Made by a program: the position numbers and the translations under genes. This document shows, piece after piece, positions 5,597 through 13,082 of a stretch of 15,234 nt of DNA. How positions within the stretch are numbered: the first letter of the stretch is position 1; the number at the start of each line of letters is the position of its first letter. The stretch lies in contig JAISSA010000185.1 in assembly GCA_031273365.1 (NCBI GenBank), positions 1 to 15,234 on the forward strand, read 5' to 3'. This DNA is from Synergistaceae bacterium (GTDB taxonomy: Bacteria > Synergistota > Synergistia > Synergistales > Aminobacteriaceae). The notes below the pieces were generated by a model. The model had not been told where the DNA came from and searched no databases. It saw only the letters and a list, made by a program, of their open reading frames with translations.

Positions 5597-6599
5597 AAAA
5601 ATGCAGAAAATAACCATAGCGCTTGACGCGATGGGCGGGGACAACGCGCCGCACGAGATTTGCAAAGGCGCAATTCTGGCCTGCAGGGAGCACGCGGACC
5701 TCGAGATCGTCCTGACGGGCGACGAGGAGAAAATAAAACCCTGCCTGAGCGAGGCCTCTTCGGATGTTTTGAAGAGAATACGCAGGGTGCACGCCGCAGA
5801 GGCGGTGAGCATGGACGAGCAGCCGACCGCGGCCATACGCAGAAAACGCGACTCCAGTATGCGCGTGGCCATGGAAATGGTGCGCGCAGGGGAGGCGCAG
5901 GGCTGTCTTTCCGCCGGAAACACCGGCGCGATCGTCGCCGGAGGCGTCCTCGTGGTCGGCAGGCTGCCGGCCATCGACCGCCCGGCGCTGGGCGTGCCGC
6001 TGCCCACGATAAATCGCTGGACGTTCCTGCTGGACGTCGGCGCGTCGGTGCGCTCGAGGCCCCTGAACCTCTGCCAGTACGCCCGGATGGGCAACGTGTA
6101 CTCCAAAAAGATTCTGGGCGTGGCGGAACCGGAGGTCGCGCTTCTTTCCAACGGAACCGAGGAGATCAAGGGAGACGAGGTCGTCGCCGAAGCGCGAGAG
6201 ATGCTGATGAAAAGCTCCCTGAACTTCAGGGGATACGTCGAGGGTGACGACGTCCCGTGGGGACGGGCCGACGTGGTCGTCTGCGACGGCTTCATGGGCA
6301 ACGTGATCCTGAAGTTCGGAGAAGGGCTGATGCAGGGGGCGAAATCGATCATCGAAGAGGAGATGGGCCACCGTTTCATGCCCAGGATAGGGGTGCTTTT
6401 CATGATCCCGATGGCCCGGGCGCTGTGGGCCCGGTTCAACTACGAAAAGTATGGCGGAACACCGCTTCTGGGGGTCAGGGGAACGGTCGTGAAGGCCCAC
6501 GGACGTTCGAAGGCGCCCGCTATTCTCGGCGCCCTGTCCGCCGCCCGCAACTTCATCATCAGGGACGGCGTGGGGCAAATTCGTGAAGAACTCGAGTGA
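5586..6599 (+). CDS. plsX: PlsX, phosphate acyltransferase
   Basis: PlsX converts acyl-ACP and phosphate to acyl-phosphate, the acyl donor for PlsY in phospholipid synthesis. It is a peripheral membrane enzyme. The 337-residue length is normal. The N-terminus ITIALDAMGGDNAPHEI is the family signature, and SAGNTGAIVAGG, LLDVGASV and CDGFMGNVILK follow in the expected order. The ATG at 5586 has GGAG 10 nt upstream; the ATG at 5601 is a less likely alternative because it lacks one. It is the second main gene of the FapR operon and ends 17 nt before fabK. In FapR-containing bacteria plsX is a direct regulon member, which agrees with this order. Confidence 0.96.
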   Translation: MEPEKMQKITIALDAMGGDNAPHEICKGAILACREHADLEIVLTGDEEKIKPCLSEASSDVLKRIRRVHAAEAVSMDEQPTAAIRRKRDSSMRVAMEMVRAGEAQGCLSAGNTGAIVAGGVLVVGRLPAIDRPALGVPLPTINRWTFLLDVGASVRSRPLNLCQYARMGNVYSKKILGVAEPEVALLSNGTEEIKGDEVVAEAREMLMKSSLNFRGYVEGDDVPWGRADVVVCDGFMGNVILKFGEGLMQGAKSIIEEEMGHRFMPRIGVLFMIPMARALWARFNYEKYGGTPLLGVRGTVVKAHGRSKAPAILGALSAARNFIIRDGVGQIREELE

Positions 6600-6616
6600 G
6601 GCATGGGGTGAAATCT

Positions 6617-7588
6617 ATGATACGGAAAAATCGGATGAGAGCTAACTGCATCTGCAAAATTTTGGGCACGGAATATCCCCTCCTGCAGGGGGGGATGGCG
6701 TGGGTGGCGAACGCCGAACTGGCCGTGGCCGTCAGCAACGGCGGCGGCCTGGGAATCATAGCGGCCGCGAACACGCCTCCGGATATCCTGGAGCAGGAAA
6801 TTCTGAAGGCCAAAAATTTGACGGACCGTCCCTTCGGGCTCAACATCATGCTGATGTCCCCAACGGCCTCGGATGCTCTGGAGCTGGCCGCCAGACATGA
6901 AGTGCCTGTCGTGACGACCGGCGCGGGAAGCCCGGGCAGAGTCCTGAAGCGCCTGAAACCCCTGGGGACGATCGTCGTTCCCGTCGTGGCGTCCGTGTCG
7001 CAGGCCAGACGCGTCGAAAAACAGGGAGCGGACGCCGTCATCGCGGAGGGCATGGAGGCCGGCGGACACATCGGGGAGCTGACCACAATGACGCTGGTGC
7101 CTCAGGTCGCCTCGGCCGTTCGCGTGCCGGTCATCGCCGCGGGAGGCATCGCCGACGGGCGCGGCGTGGCCGCGGCTTTCGCGCTGGGGGCGGAAGGCGT
7201 GCAACTGGGCACGCGGTTCATCTGTTGCGAGGAATGTACGGTCCACGTAAACTTCAAAAATGCCGTGATCGCCGCACGCGACCGCAGCACCGCCGTCACG
7301 GGGCTGAGCACCGGGCACCCTGTTCGATGCCTGCGCAACAGGCTGACGACGGCGTTCGAGGAGCTGGAGGGACGCGGCGCGTCCTTTGAAGAAATAGAAA
7401 AACTCGGGATCGGCAAGCTTCGCAGCGCCGTGCTCGACGGAGACACGGAATGGGGGTCCCTGATGGCCGGCCAGTCGGCGGGGATGGTGAACGACATCCT
7501 GCCCGCCGCTCAGATCATAAGAAACCTGTTTGCGGAGGCGGACGAAGTATTGAGTCGGATATCCGGCTCAGAGGAGGGCTTGAATTGA
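6617..7588 (+). CDS. fabK: FabK, FMN-dependent enoyl-ACP reductase II
   Basis: FabK performs the last reduction of each elongation cycle, trans-2-enoyl-ACP to acyl-ACP, using FMN and NAD(P)H. The 323-residue TIM-barrel protein shows YPLLQGGMAWVA near the N-terminus, GAGSPG, then AEGMEAGGHIGE with the catalytic-type His at residue 151, and the phosphate-binding VIAAGGIADGRGVAAAFALGA loop. These place it with FabK and nitronate monooxygenases, and the fab operon context decides for FabK. FabK is insensitive to triclosan in characterised species, and there is no FabI here. The start at 6617 has GGGGTG 6 nt upstream. A GTG at 6596 overlapping plsX and an ATG at 6635 are alternatives. It overlaps fabD by a few bases. 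Confidence 0.94.
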   Translation: MIRKNRMRANCICKILGTEYPLLQGGMAWVANAELAVAVSNGGGLGIIAAANTPPDILEQEILKAKNLTDRPFGLNIMLMSPTASDALELAARHEVPVVTTGAGSPGRVLKRLKPLGTIVVPVVASVSQARRVEKQGADAVIAEGMEAGGHIGELTTMTLVPQVASAVRVPVIAAGGIADGRGVAAAFALGAEGVQLGTRFICCEECTVHVNFKNAVIAARDRSTAVTGLSTGHPVRCLRNRLTTAFEELEGRGASFEEIEKLGIGKLRSAVLDGDTEWGSLMAGQSAGMVNDILPAAQIIRNLFAEADEVLSRISGSEEGLN

Positions 7589-8532
7589 GTTACGCGTTTT
7601 GTTTCCCTGGTCAGGGGGCACAGGAAGTGGGGATGGGCAGGGCCCTGTACGACTCCTTTCCCGCAGCGAAGGACGTCTTCGACGAGGCCGACGACGCCCT
7701 GTCCATGAAGCTCACTGAAATCATCTTCAGGGGACCGGAGGAGGACCTGAAACGCACCGCCGTCACGCAGCCCGCCATCATGACGGTAAGCATCGCCGCG
7801 CTGCGCTCGCTGGAGTTGGGACTGGGGGTGAAGCTCGCGCCCGCATTCGGCGCGGGGCACAGCCTCGGGGAGTATACGGCGCTGGTCGCCTCGGGCGTGC
7901 TGTCCTTCCGCGACGCCGTGGCGCTGGTCCACAAACGCGGCGCCTGGATGCAGGAGGCCGCTCCCGAGGGAGTGGGCGCGATGGCCGCCATCATCGGTCT
8001 GGAAGCGGACGACGTCGTCGCGGTCTGCGCCTCCGTCGCGCCCCATATGGAGTGCCAGGCGGCAAACTTCAACGCGCCGTCTCAGGTGGTCATCTCCGGG
8101 CGGGTCGAGTTCGTCGAGAAGGCGATCGCCGCGGCGAGGGAAAAGGGGGCGAAAAAGGTGGTCATGCTGAACGTCAGCGCGCCGTTCCACAGCCGTCTGA
8201 TGATGCCGGCCGCCGAAAAGCTGAGGGCGCAGTTCGCGACGTACAGGTGGCAGGACCCGCAATGGCCGATCGTCTGCAACGTCAATGCCTCTCCCCTCAC
8301 GTCCGCGGAGACGATCAGAAAGGCGCTGTTCGAGCAGACCTACAGCCCGGTTCGCTGGGCGGACTCCGTAGTCAGAATGGCGGACGAGGGTGTGGACGCC
8401 TTCCTGGAGCTGGGGCCCGGCGAGGTTCTGTCCGGACTGAACAAACGCTGCCGGAAGGGGCTCAGGCTCATGGCGGCGGGAACGCCCGAAACGCTGGAGC
8501 GGATGGCGGCAGTTCTGGTGAACGCGGCATGA
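7585..8532 (+). CDS. fabD: FabD, malonyl-CoA:ACP transacylase (TTG start)
   Basis: FabD transfers malonyl groups from CoA to ACP to supply the elongating units. The 315-residue protein starts SYAFCFPGQGAQEVGMG, has the nucleophile in GHSLGE (Ser93) and the partner His202 in SAPFHS. These fall one residue after Ser92 and His201 of E. coli FabD, which supports the chosen start. NFNAPSQVVISG and LELGPGEVLSGL complete the family pattern. The start is TTG at 7585, overlapping the fabK stop (TTGA), with GAGGAGGG ending 6 nt upstream. Its stop overlaps the fabG ATG (ATGA). The tight joins imply translational coupling along the operon. Confidence 0.95.
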   Translation: MSYAFCFPGQGAQEVGMGRALYDSFPAAKDVFDEADDALSMKLTEIIFRGPEEDLKRTAVTQPAIMTVSIAALRSLELGLGVKLAPAFGAGHSLGEYTALVASGVLSFRDAVALVHKRGAWMQEAAPEGVGAMAAIIGLEADDVVAVCASVAPHMECQAANFNAPSQVVISGRVEFVEKAIAAAREKGAKKVVMLNVSAPFHSRLMMPAAEKLRAQFATYRWQDPQWPIVCNVNASPLTSAETIRKALFEQTYSPVRWADSVVRMADEGVDAFLELGPGEVLSGLNKRCRKGLRLMAAGTPETLERMAAVLVNAA

Positions 8533-9281
8533 CGTCCGCGAAAAATCGCCGACTGGCCCTCGTGACCGGCGCCGGACGGGGCATAGGGCGCGTCATAGCC
8601 CTGACGCTGGCCGGACGGGGCTTCAGCGTCGCCGTCAACTACCACAACAGCGCGACGGCCGCGGAGGAGCTCTGCGGAGAGCTGGCCGCCTCCGGCGTCG
8701 ACGCGAAGGCGTTCAGAGCCGACGTCTCGAGGGCGGAAGACGTCGCCTCCCTGTTCAGGGCCGTCGAGGACTCGATGGGCGCGGTACAGGTGCTGGTCAA
8801 CAACGCGGGCATTACCCGCGACAACCTCCTGATGAGGATGAAGACGGAGGAGTGGAACGACGTCGTCGCCGCCAACCTGAACTCGGTCTTTTACTGCACG
8901 AAGGAGGCCATCCGCGGGATGGTCAGGGCGCGATGGGGGCGCATCGTCAGCATCGCCTCGGTCGTGGGCCTCGTCGGCAACGCCGGACAGGCCAATTACA
9001 GCGCAACGAAGGCCGGCATCATCGGCTTCACGAAGTCCGTGGCGCGTGAATACGCCGCCAGGGGGATCACCGCAAACGTCGTCGCACCTGGATTTATCGA
9101 AACGGATATGACGGGGATTCTGAAGGAAAATGTCCGTGCCGCCATGCTGGGGCAAATTCCCGCGGGACGCATGGGAAGCCCCGAAGACGTCGCCGGAGCG
9201 GTGGCCTTTTTTGCGTCGGATGAAAGCGAATATCTGACGGGTCAGGTTTTGGCTGTTGACGGCGGCATGACTATGTGTTAA
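8529..9281 (+). CDS. fabG: FabG, 3-oxoacyl-ACP reductase
   Basis: FabG reduces 3-oxoacyl-ACP to 3-hydroxyacyl-ACP with NADPH. The 250-residue classical short-chain dehydrogenase has TGAGRGIG for cofactor binding, NNAG, and the catalytic set Ser144, Tyr157 and Lys161 (in NYSATKAG), spaced as in E. coli FabG. The C-terminus GQVLAVDGGMTM is typical. The ATG overlaps the fabD stop (ATGA); the Shine-Dalgarno site is weak, consistent with coupling. Its place between fabD and acpP makes the fatty-acid role far more likely than a generic dehydrogenase. Confidence 0.95.
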   Translation: MTSAKNRRLALVTGAGRGIGRVIALTLAGRGFSVAVNYHNSATAAEELCGELAASGVDAKAFRADVSRAEDVASLFRAVEDSMGAVQVLVNNAGITRDNLLMRMKTEEWNDVVAANLNSVFYCTKEAIRGMVRARWGRIVSIASVVGLVGNAGQANYSATKAGIIGFTKSVAREYAARGITANVVAPGFIETDMTGILKENVRAAMLGQIPAGRMGSPEDVAGAVAFFASDESEYLTGQVLAVDGGMTMC

Positions 9282-9316
9282 GGATATGTCGTTGGGGAGG
9301 GGGGGTGAATTTTATA

Positions 9317-9568
9317 ATGAAGAAAGAAGATGTTCTTCCCAGACTGAAGGAAATAATTGTAGACCGCCTCGATGTCGAGGAGGATCAGATCGTGCCCGAG
9401 GCGTCCTTCGTCGAGGATCTTGGTGCGGACTCGCTGGATATTGTGGAGTTGATCATGGGGATCGAAGAGGAGTTCGATATTGAAATTCCGGACGAAGACG
9501 CGGAGAAGCTGTCCTCGGTCGGCGAGGCGATGAATTATACTCTGAGCAAAATTGGACTGGACGAATAA
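9317..9568 (+). CDS. acpP: Acyl carrier protein
   Basis: The 83-residue acidic four-helix carrier of all acyl intermediates. The 4'-phosphopantetheine attachment site is Ser39 in LGADSLDIVELIMGIEEEF. The ATG at 9317 has GGGGGTGA about 8-9 nt upstream, and longer in-frame readings into fabG are not needed. The phosphopantetheine comes from CoA and so ultimately from pantothenate, which the downstream PanF would import. A strong hairpin follows this gene, which may raise acpP mRNA relative to fabF. Confidence 0.96.
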   Translation: MKKEDVLPRLKEIIVDRLDVEEDQIVPEASFVEDLGADSLDIVELIMGIEEEFDIEIPDEDAEKLSSVGEAMNYTLSKIGLDE

Positions 9569-9588
9569 GTTTTATGTTGTCGGTACCT

Positions 9589-9618
9589 CAGGGGGGAGGG
9601 GTTGCCTCCCCCCTGTTT
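9589..9618 (+). terminator. Hairpin (partial terminator or mRNA end) between acpP and fabF
   Basis: CAGGGGGGAGG (9589-9599) pairs perfectly with CCTCCCCCCTG (9605-9615) around a 5-nt loop, giving an 11-bp GC-rich stem followed by TTTCAATT. The U-run is short, so termination would be incomplete. A second GC-rich palindromic patch, with GGGCCC and CCCGGG, lies at about 9631-9649. The position just after acpP, whose product is needed in large excess, suggests a device that stabilises the upstream message or reduces fabF and rnc expression. Confidence 0.6.
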
Positions 9619-9662
9619 CAATTCGGGAAGGGGCCCTCGGGTCCCGGGGAGTGACGCAGCAG

Positions 9663-10898
9663 ATGAGAAGAGTAGTCATTACGGGCGTGGGGCCTCTGAG
9701 CCCCGTTGCGACCGGGAAGGACGCCTACTGGCAGGCCCTTCGGGAAGGCAAAAACGGCATTGGCCCGATCACCACGTTCGATCTTGGAGATTGTCCCGTG
9801 ACGTTCGGGGCGGAAATAAAGGATTTTCAGCCGACCCGCTGGATGGACGGCAAGGAGGCAAAACGCTCCGATCGCGTCATTCAGTTCGCGGTCGCCGCCG
9901 CCGCCATGGCGGTGGAAGATTCCGGCCTGGACACGGCCGCGCTGGATCCCTATAAATTTGGCGTTTACATCGGAAGCGGTCAGGGCGGCATCGAGACGTC
10001 GTTCAACAGCTTCAAAACGATGATGGAGAAGGGCTCGAAGAGAATCAGCCCCTATTTTATTCCCATGATGATCAGCAACATGTCCACGGCCTACGTGGCC
10101 ATAAGGTTCAAGGCGAAGGGGCCGAACCTCTGCGTCGTTACGGCCTGCGCCACGTCGCTCCACAGCATGGGCGAAGCGTATCACGCCATCCTGCGCGGGG
10201 ACGCGGACGTGATTCTGGCCGGCGGGACCGAGGCCGCGCTTCGCGCCATCAGCATCGCGGGGTTCGCCTCCATGAAGGCGCTTTCCACGCGCATGGATTC
10301 GCCGGAGACGGCCAGCCGTCCCTTCGACCTCAACCGCGACGGCTTCGTCATGGGCGAAGGCGCAGGCGTGCTGGTTCTGGAGGACCTGGAACACGCGAAG
10401 GCGAGAGGCGCGCATATCTACGCCGAGTTCGTCGGCTACGGCACATCCTGCGACGCGGGGCACATCACCGCGCCCGACGAGGAAGCGGCGGGGGCGATCT
10501 ACGCCACGCGGCGCGCGATGGACATGGCGGGCTGGAAGCCCGGGGACGTCGATCACATCAACGCGCACGGGACCTCGACCCCCCTCAACGACAGGACCGA
10601 GGCTCTGATGATCAAAACGATCTTCGGCGCGCACACGAAGAACGTCGCCGTCAACTCCACGAAGTCGATGATCGGGCACTGTCTTGGGGCGGCGGGGGCG
10701 CTCGAGACCATCGCGACGCTTCAGGCGATCGAGCAGGGTTACGTGCACCCCACGCTGAACTACGAGACTCCGGACCCCGCGTGCGACCTGAACATCGTCA
10801 CGGGCAGAGGCGTGGAAAGACCGATCGAGAGAGCGCTGGTGAACAGCTTTGGTTTCGGCGGACACAACGGAGTCCTCGCCTTTCAGAAGTACGTGTAG
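9663..10898 (+). CDS. fabF: FabF, 3-oxoacyl-ACP synthase II
   Basis: FabF condenses acyl-ACP with malonyl-ACP during elongation. The 411-residue thiolase-fold enzyme starts MRRVVITGVGPLSPVATG. Its Cys-His-His triad is Cys162 (VVTACATS), His302 (INAHGTSTPLND) and His339 (SMIGHCLGAAG), one less than the E. coli FabF numbers I recall, which supports the ATG at 9663. GGGGAG lies about 11 nt upstream. GTG at 9651 is possible but sits too close to it. NSFGFGGHNG at the C-terminus is the usual glycine-rich loop. No FabH or FabB lies nearby. Confidence 0.95.
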   Translation: MRRVVITGVGPLSPVATGKDAYWQALREGKNGIGPITTFDLGDCPVTFGAEIKDFQPTRWMDGKEAKRSDRVIQFAVAAAAMAVEDSGLDTAALDPYKFGVYIGSGQGGIETSFNSFKTMMEKGSKRISPYFIPMMISNMSTAYVAIRFKAKGPNLCVVTACATSLHSMGEAYHAILRGDADVILAGGTEAALRAISIAGFASMKALSTRMDSPETASRPFDLNRDGFVMGEGAGVLVLEDLEHAKARGAHIYAEFVGYGTSCDAGHITAPDEEAAGAIYATRRAMDMAGWKPGDVDHINAHGTSTPLNDRTEALMIKTIFGAHTKNVAVNSTKSMIGHCLGAAGALETIATLQAIEQGYVHPTLNYETPDPACDLNIVTGRGVERPIERALVNSFGFGGHNGVLAFQKYV

Positions 10899-11619
10899 CC
10901 CCGGCGAAGAGCCGGACGCACGGGCAGAGGCGCTGCGGGTCTTTCAGGAAAAGCTGGGATATTGCTTTCGCGACAGAGGGCTTTTGCACACGGCCCTCTG
11001 TCATGCTTCGTATTCCAACGAGTGCGGCCTGTCGGAGAGCAACGAGCGCCTCGAATTTCTGGGGGACTCCGTGCTGGGGATGACGGTGGCGCACGTTCTT
11101 TACGAAGCGTATTCCGACGCGACGGAGGGCGCGCTGTCGGCCTGCAGGGTGGAGTTCGTCTGTCGGGACGCGCTCGTCCGATGGTCGGAGGACCTGGGGC
11201 TCGCCTCCGTCCTTCTGAAGGGCAGGTCTCTGAAGAAGGAGACCCCTCCGTCCATCTTCGCCGACGCGATGGAGGCGGTGCTCGGCGCCGTGTACCTGGA
11301 CGGCGGATTCGACGCCGCGATGCGCGTGGTCCGGCGTTACCTGTTCGCCTCGCGGACCCCGATCGGCGGCGCACAGGACGCGAAGTCGCGCCTTCAGTCC
11401 CTGCTTCAGGCGGCCGAGCTCGGCCTGCCCCGCTACGAGGTCGTCTCGGTGAAAGGCCCCTCCCACTCTCCAAGTTTTTGCGTGCGGGTCTTTGCCGCCG
11501 GAAAAACCTGGGTCGCCGGAGGAGGAAGCCGCAAGGCCGCGGAGCTGGAGGCCGCGGCCCTCGCGCTGTCAGATCTCGGTTCGTTGAAGGCGGGAATAAG
11601 GGAAACGAAAGAAAATTAA
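10849..11619 (+). CDS. rnc: Ribonuclease III (TTG start within fabF likely)
   Basis: RNase III cuts double-stranded RNA in rRNA and mRNA processing. The catalytic domain has the signature NERLEFLGDSVLG with Glu69 and Asp73, and FADAMEAVLGAVYLDGG with Asp139 and Glu142, so all four metal-binding acidic residues are present. A double-stranded-RNA-binding domain follows from about residue 175 (DAKSRLQSLLQ to GGGSRKAAELEAAALAL). The frame has no ATG or GTG before the conserved FQEKLGY. The best start is TTG at 10849, 50 nt inside fabF, with GGTGA 6 nt upstream; a CTG near 10932 is the alternative. The stop codon lies inside a dispersed repeat, so the last residues (about KEN) come from the repeat. 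rnc beside acpP-fabF is a common arrangement. Confidence 0.9.
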   Translation: MVSADTTESSPFRSTCSPGEEPDARAEALRVFQEKLGYCFRDRGLLHTALCHASYSNECGLSESNERLEFLGDSVLGMTVAHVLYEAYSDATEGALSACRVEFVCRDALVRWSEDLGLASVLLKGRSLKKETPPSIFADAMEAVLGAVYLDGGFDAAMRVVRRYLFASRTPIGGAQDAKSRLQSLLQAAELGLPRYEVVSVKGPSHSPSFCVRVFAAGKTWVAGGGSRKAAELEAAALALSDLGSLKAGIRETKEN

Positions 11620-11682
11620 CGGGGTCAGGGGACAAGTCCCCTGCGGGGTTTTTGCCGAGGGGCAGAGCCCCGCAGTTTCGCT
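11611..11682 (+). repeat. Dispersed hairpin-rich repeat, copy 2 (supplies the rnc stop and a terminator-like hairpin)
   Basis: This matches the repeat at 1444-1521 over nearly its full length, with a shorter first loop. The TAA at 11617-11619 that ends rnc is inside the shared GAAAATTAAC. The first stem is CAGGGGAC/GTCCCCTG (11626-11633 with 11636-11643), 8 bp, followed by CGGGG and TTTTT (11649-11653), so it could act as an intrinsic terminator for the fab-rnc operon. The second stem is GGGGC/GCCCC (11659-11663 with 11667-11671). The outer ends differ from copy 1. Short GTTGAAG (11583-11589) and CTTCAAC (11681-11687) flank it, but no target duplication is visible. Confidence 0.8.
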
Positions 11683-11713
11683 TCAACAGGTTAAAAGAAA
11701 GGGGGCCTTTCGA

Positions 11714-12577
11714 TTGCGATTCCTGAGCGCGGCACGCGCACTTCTCCTTGCGGTGCTCGTGTTTGTCTTCGCCGCGGAGGCGCAGGCCGCCGCCGTTTTG
11801 AACGTCACCGTCACCTCTCCGTGGCTGGCGCTTCTCGTGAACTTCATCGGCGGCGTAAACGTGAAGGTGACCTCGATCCAGGAGTGGAACGACGACGGCG
11901 AGCTGGTCCGCCGGATACGCGCCCGCAACCTTCAGTCTCTGCCCTCCGACACCCCGCTCATCGCCTTCGACTTCCGCGACGCCAGAGGGCTGGGGCTGCC
12001 CTTCGAACAGTACAAAAACTACCGTTCGCTGTACGCAGAACTGCCCCTCGCGGAGGACAAAATCGACGCGTCCCTGTCGGACCCCTCCGTCGTTCCCTTC
12101 ATCGCGCAGCGTGTCCTCACGGTGCTGGCCAGCTGGGACCCGGGCAACTATCCCTACTACCAGCGCCGCCTGGCGGAACTGCAGGCGCGCCTCTACAGCT
12201 CGATACTCGCGGGCCGCCAGATGTTGAAGGACCAGGCCGTCTACGATCTTACGGGCTACAGCAACGCCCTTCTGCAGGCGGTGGGCTGCAGGCTGGTTCG
12301 CCCGTCCCCCGAAGAATGGGCGGCGTGGAGCGAGTGGAAGGAAATTTCTCAGCTGATGGCGATCGTCTCCCGGCAGGCCGAAAACAGGATCGCCGTCGTT
12401 ATCGACTACTCGACTCCCAAGGCGATACGCAGCTCTCTGGCGTCAAATCCCGCCGTTTTTCTTTTCGGCCGCCCGAAAATCGACCAGGACTATCCCGCCT
12501 TCCTGCACGACCAGTATATCTCCCTCTGGAGCAAAATCACCTCCCGACCTCTTCCCCCTCCGACGCGACGACGGTAG
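11714..12577 (+). CDS. Exported TroA/ZnuA-like protein lacking metal-ligand histidines
   Basis: A 287-residue exported protein. A signal peptide covers residues 1-25 (hydrophobic core about 9-22, AQA cleavage). The mature part resembles zinc/manganese ABC-transporter binding proteins: VTVTSPWLALLVNFIGG (32-47) fits the first strand and helix, and LASWDPGNYPYYQRRLAELQARL (139-160, given in parts) fits the WLDPxNxxxY long helix of ZnuA/TroA. Yet the whole protein has a single His (265), so the usual three-His metal site is absent. No ABC permease or ATPase gene is near. It may bind something else, or serve as a structural relative. The start is TTG at 11714 with GGGGG about 9 nt upstream. The family assignment rests on motif shape and is moderate. 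Confidence 0.6.
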   Translation: MRFLSAARALLLAVLVFVFAAEAQAAAVLNVTVTSPWLALLVNFIGGVNVKVTSIQEWNDDGELVRRIRARNLQSLPSDTPLIAFDFRDARGLGLPFEQYKNYRSLYAELPLAEDKIDASLSDPSVVPFIAQRVLTVLASWDPGNYPYYQRRLAELQARLYSSILAGRQMLKDQAVYDLTGYSNALLQAVGCRLVRPSPEEWAAWSEWKEISQLMAIVSRQAENRIAVVIDYSTPKAIRSSLASNPAVFLFGRPKIDQDYPAFLHDQYISLWSKITSRPLPPPTRRR

Positions 12578-12590
12578 GGCCCGGCATTGT

Positions 12591-12640
12591 AACCGTTCAG
12601 GCCCCCGGAGTCTGAACGGTTGCGGTCACTTTTCGTTTTT
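12591..12640 (+). terminator. Candidate terminator after the TroA-like gene
   Basis: AACCGTTCAG (12591-12600) pairs perfectly with CTGAACGGTT (12612-12621) around an 11-nt loop, followed by T-rich sequence (TTTTCGTTTTT) starting 8 nt later. The stem is perfect over 10 bp, but the delay before the T-run makes it an imperfect intrinsic terminator. Confidence 0.55.
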
Positions 12641-12816
12641 CTGCGATCTGGCCTCTACTGTTATAGTTATATATTGCAATGATAAGATAAAATAAGGGAG
12701 GTAAAAATCCCTTATAAAGTGCTGGAGGTCCTGGCACGAAGAAAACGATTGGTTCAGAATTGCTTCGCTTCAGATTTAATTTGTTTTAGAAACTGTGAAA
12801 GGGGAGAAATCCGGTT
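12622..12816 (+). promoter_or_regulatory. Upstream region of the panF operon: candidate promoter and structured leader
   Basis: This 195-bp gap is AT-rich and holds no gene I can support. TATATT (12670-12675) and TATAGT (12662-12667) are possible -10 elements, but neither has a good -35. Two hairpins follow: TAAGGGA/TCCCTTA (12693-12699 with 12708-12714), whose loop and arm contain a GGGAGG with no start codon at a usable distance, and GTGCTGG/CTGGCAC-type pairing (12719-12737, with two G-U pairs). They could form a regulatory leader, but I recognise no riboswitch class and no FapR-like AGTACC core. Confidence 0.3.
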
Positions 12817-13077
12817 ATGGAAAAAATGAGCTACAGGGAAAAGTTCATCCAGATGAACAGGGAGGCGAAGGCGACCTGGATTGTTGCGGCGATTCTCATC
12901 GCGTTCTGGTGGATTGCCGGGTTCGGCGTCGCCGGCCTGGACTTCACCGTTTTTCAGATGCCCGGCTGGTTTGTTGTGAGCTGTTTTGGCGTGTGGATTT
13001 TATCCATCGTCCTGGTCTGGGGGCTGACGGTGAAGGTATTCAGGGACTTCAGCCTTGAAGACGACGAGAAGGAGTGA
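12817..13077 (+). CDS. YhdT-like (DUF997) small membrane protein, PanF partner
   Basis: An 86-residue inner-membrane protein with two membrane segments (about 20-40, WIVAAILIAFWWIAGFGVAG, and about 50-72, GWFVVSCFGVWILSIVLVWG) and charged ends. Length, layout and position directly before panF match the YhdT/DUF997 family, which precedes panF in E. coli and many other bacteria. Such proteins are thought to be accessory subunits of the symporter, but the function is not well established. AGGGGAG lies about 10 nt before the ATG at 12817; ATG at 12826 is an alternative. Its stop is followed by the panF start within 6 nt, and the panF ribosome site lies in its last codons. Confidence 0.85.
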   Translation: MEKMSYREKFIQMNREAKATWIVAAILIAFWWIAGFGVAGLDFTVFQMPGWFVVSCFGVWILSIVLVWGLTVKVFRDFSLEDDEKE

Positions 13078-13082
13078 GGGTG

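Noticed and set aside
9618..10865. A 415-codon minus-strand frame opposite fabF, and a similar 499-codon frame opposite panF (12954-14453).
   Set aside because: Both are long only because of GC-rich third positions; the plus-strand proteins have complete catalytic or membrane signatures.
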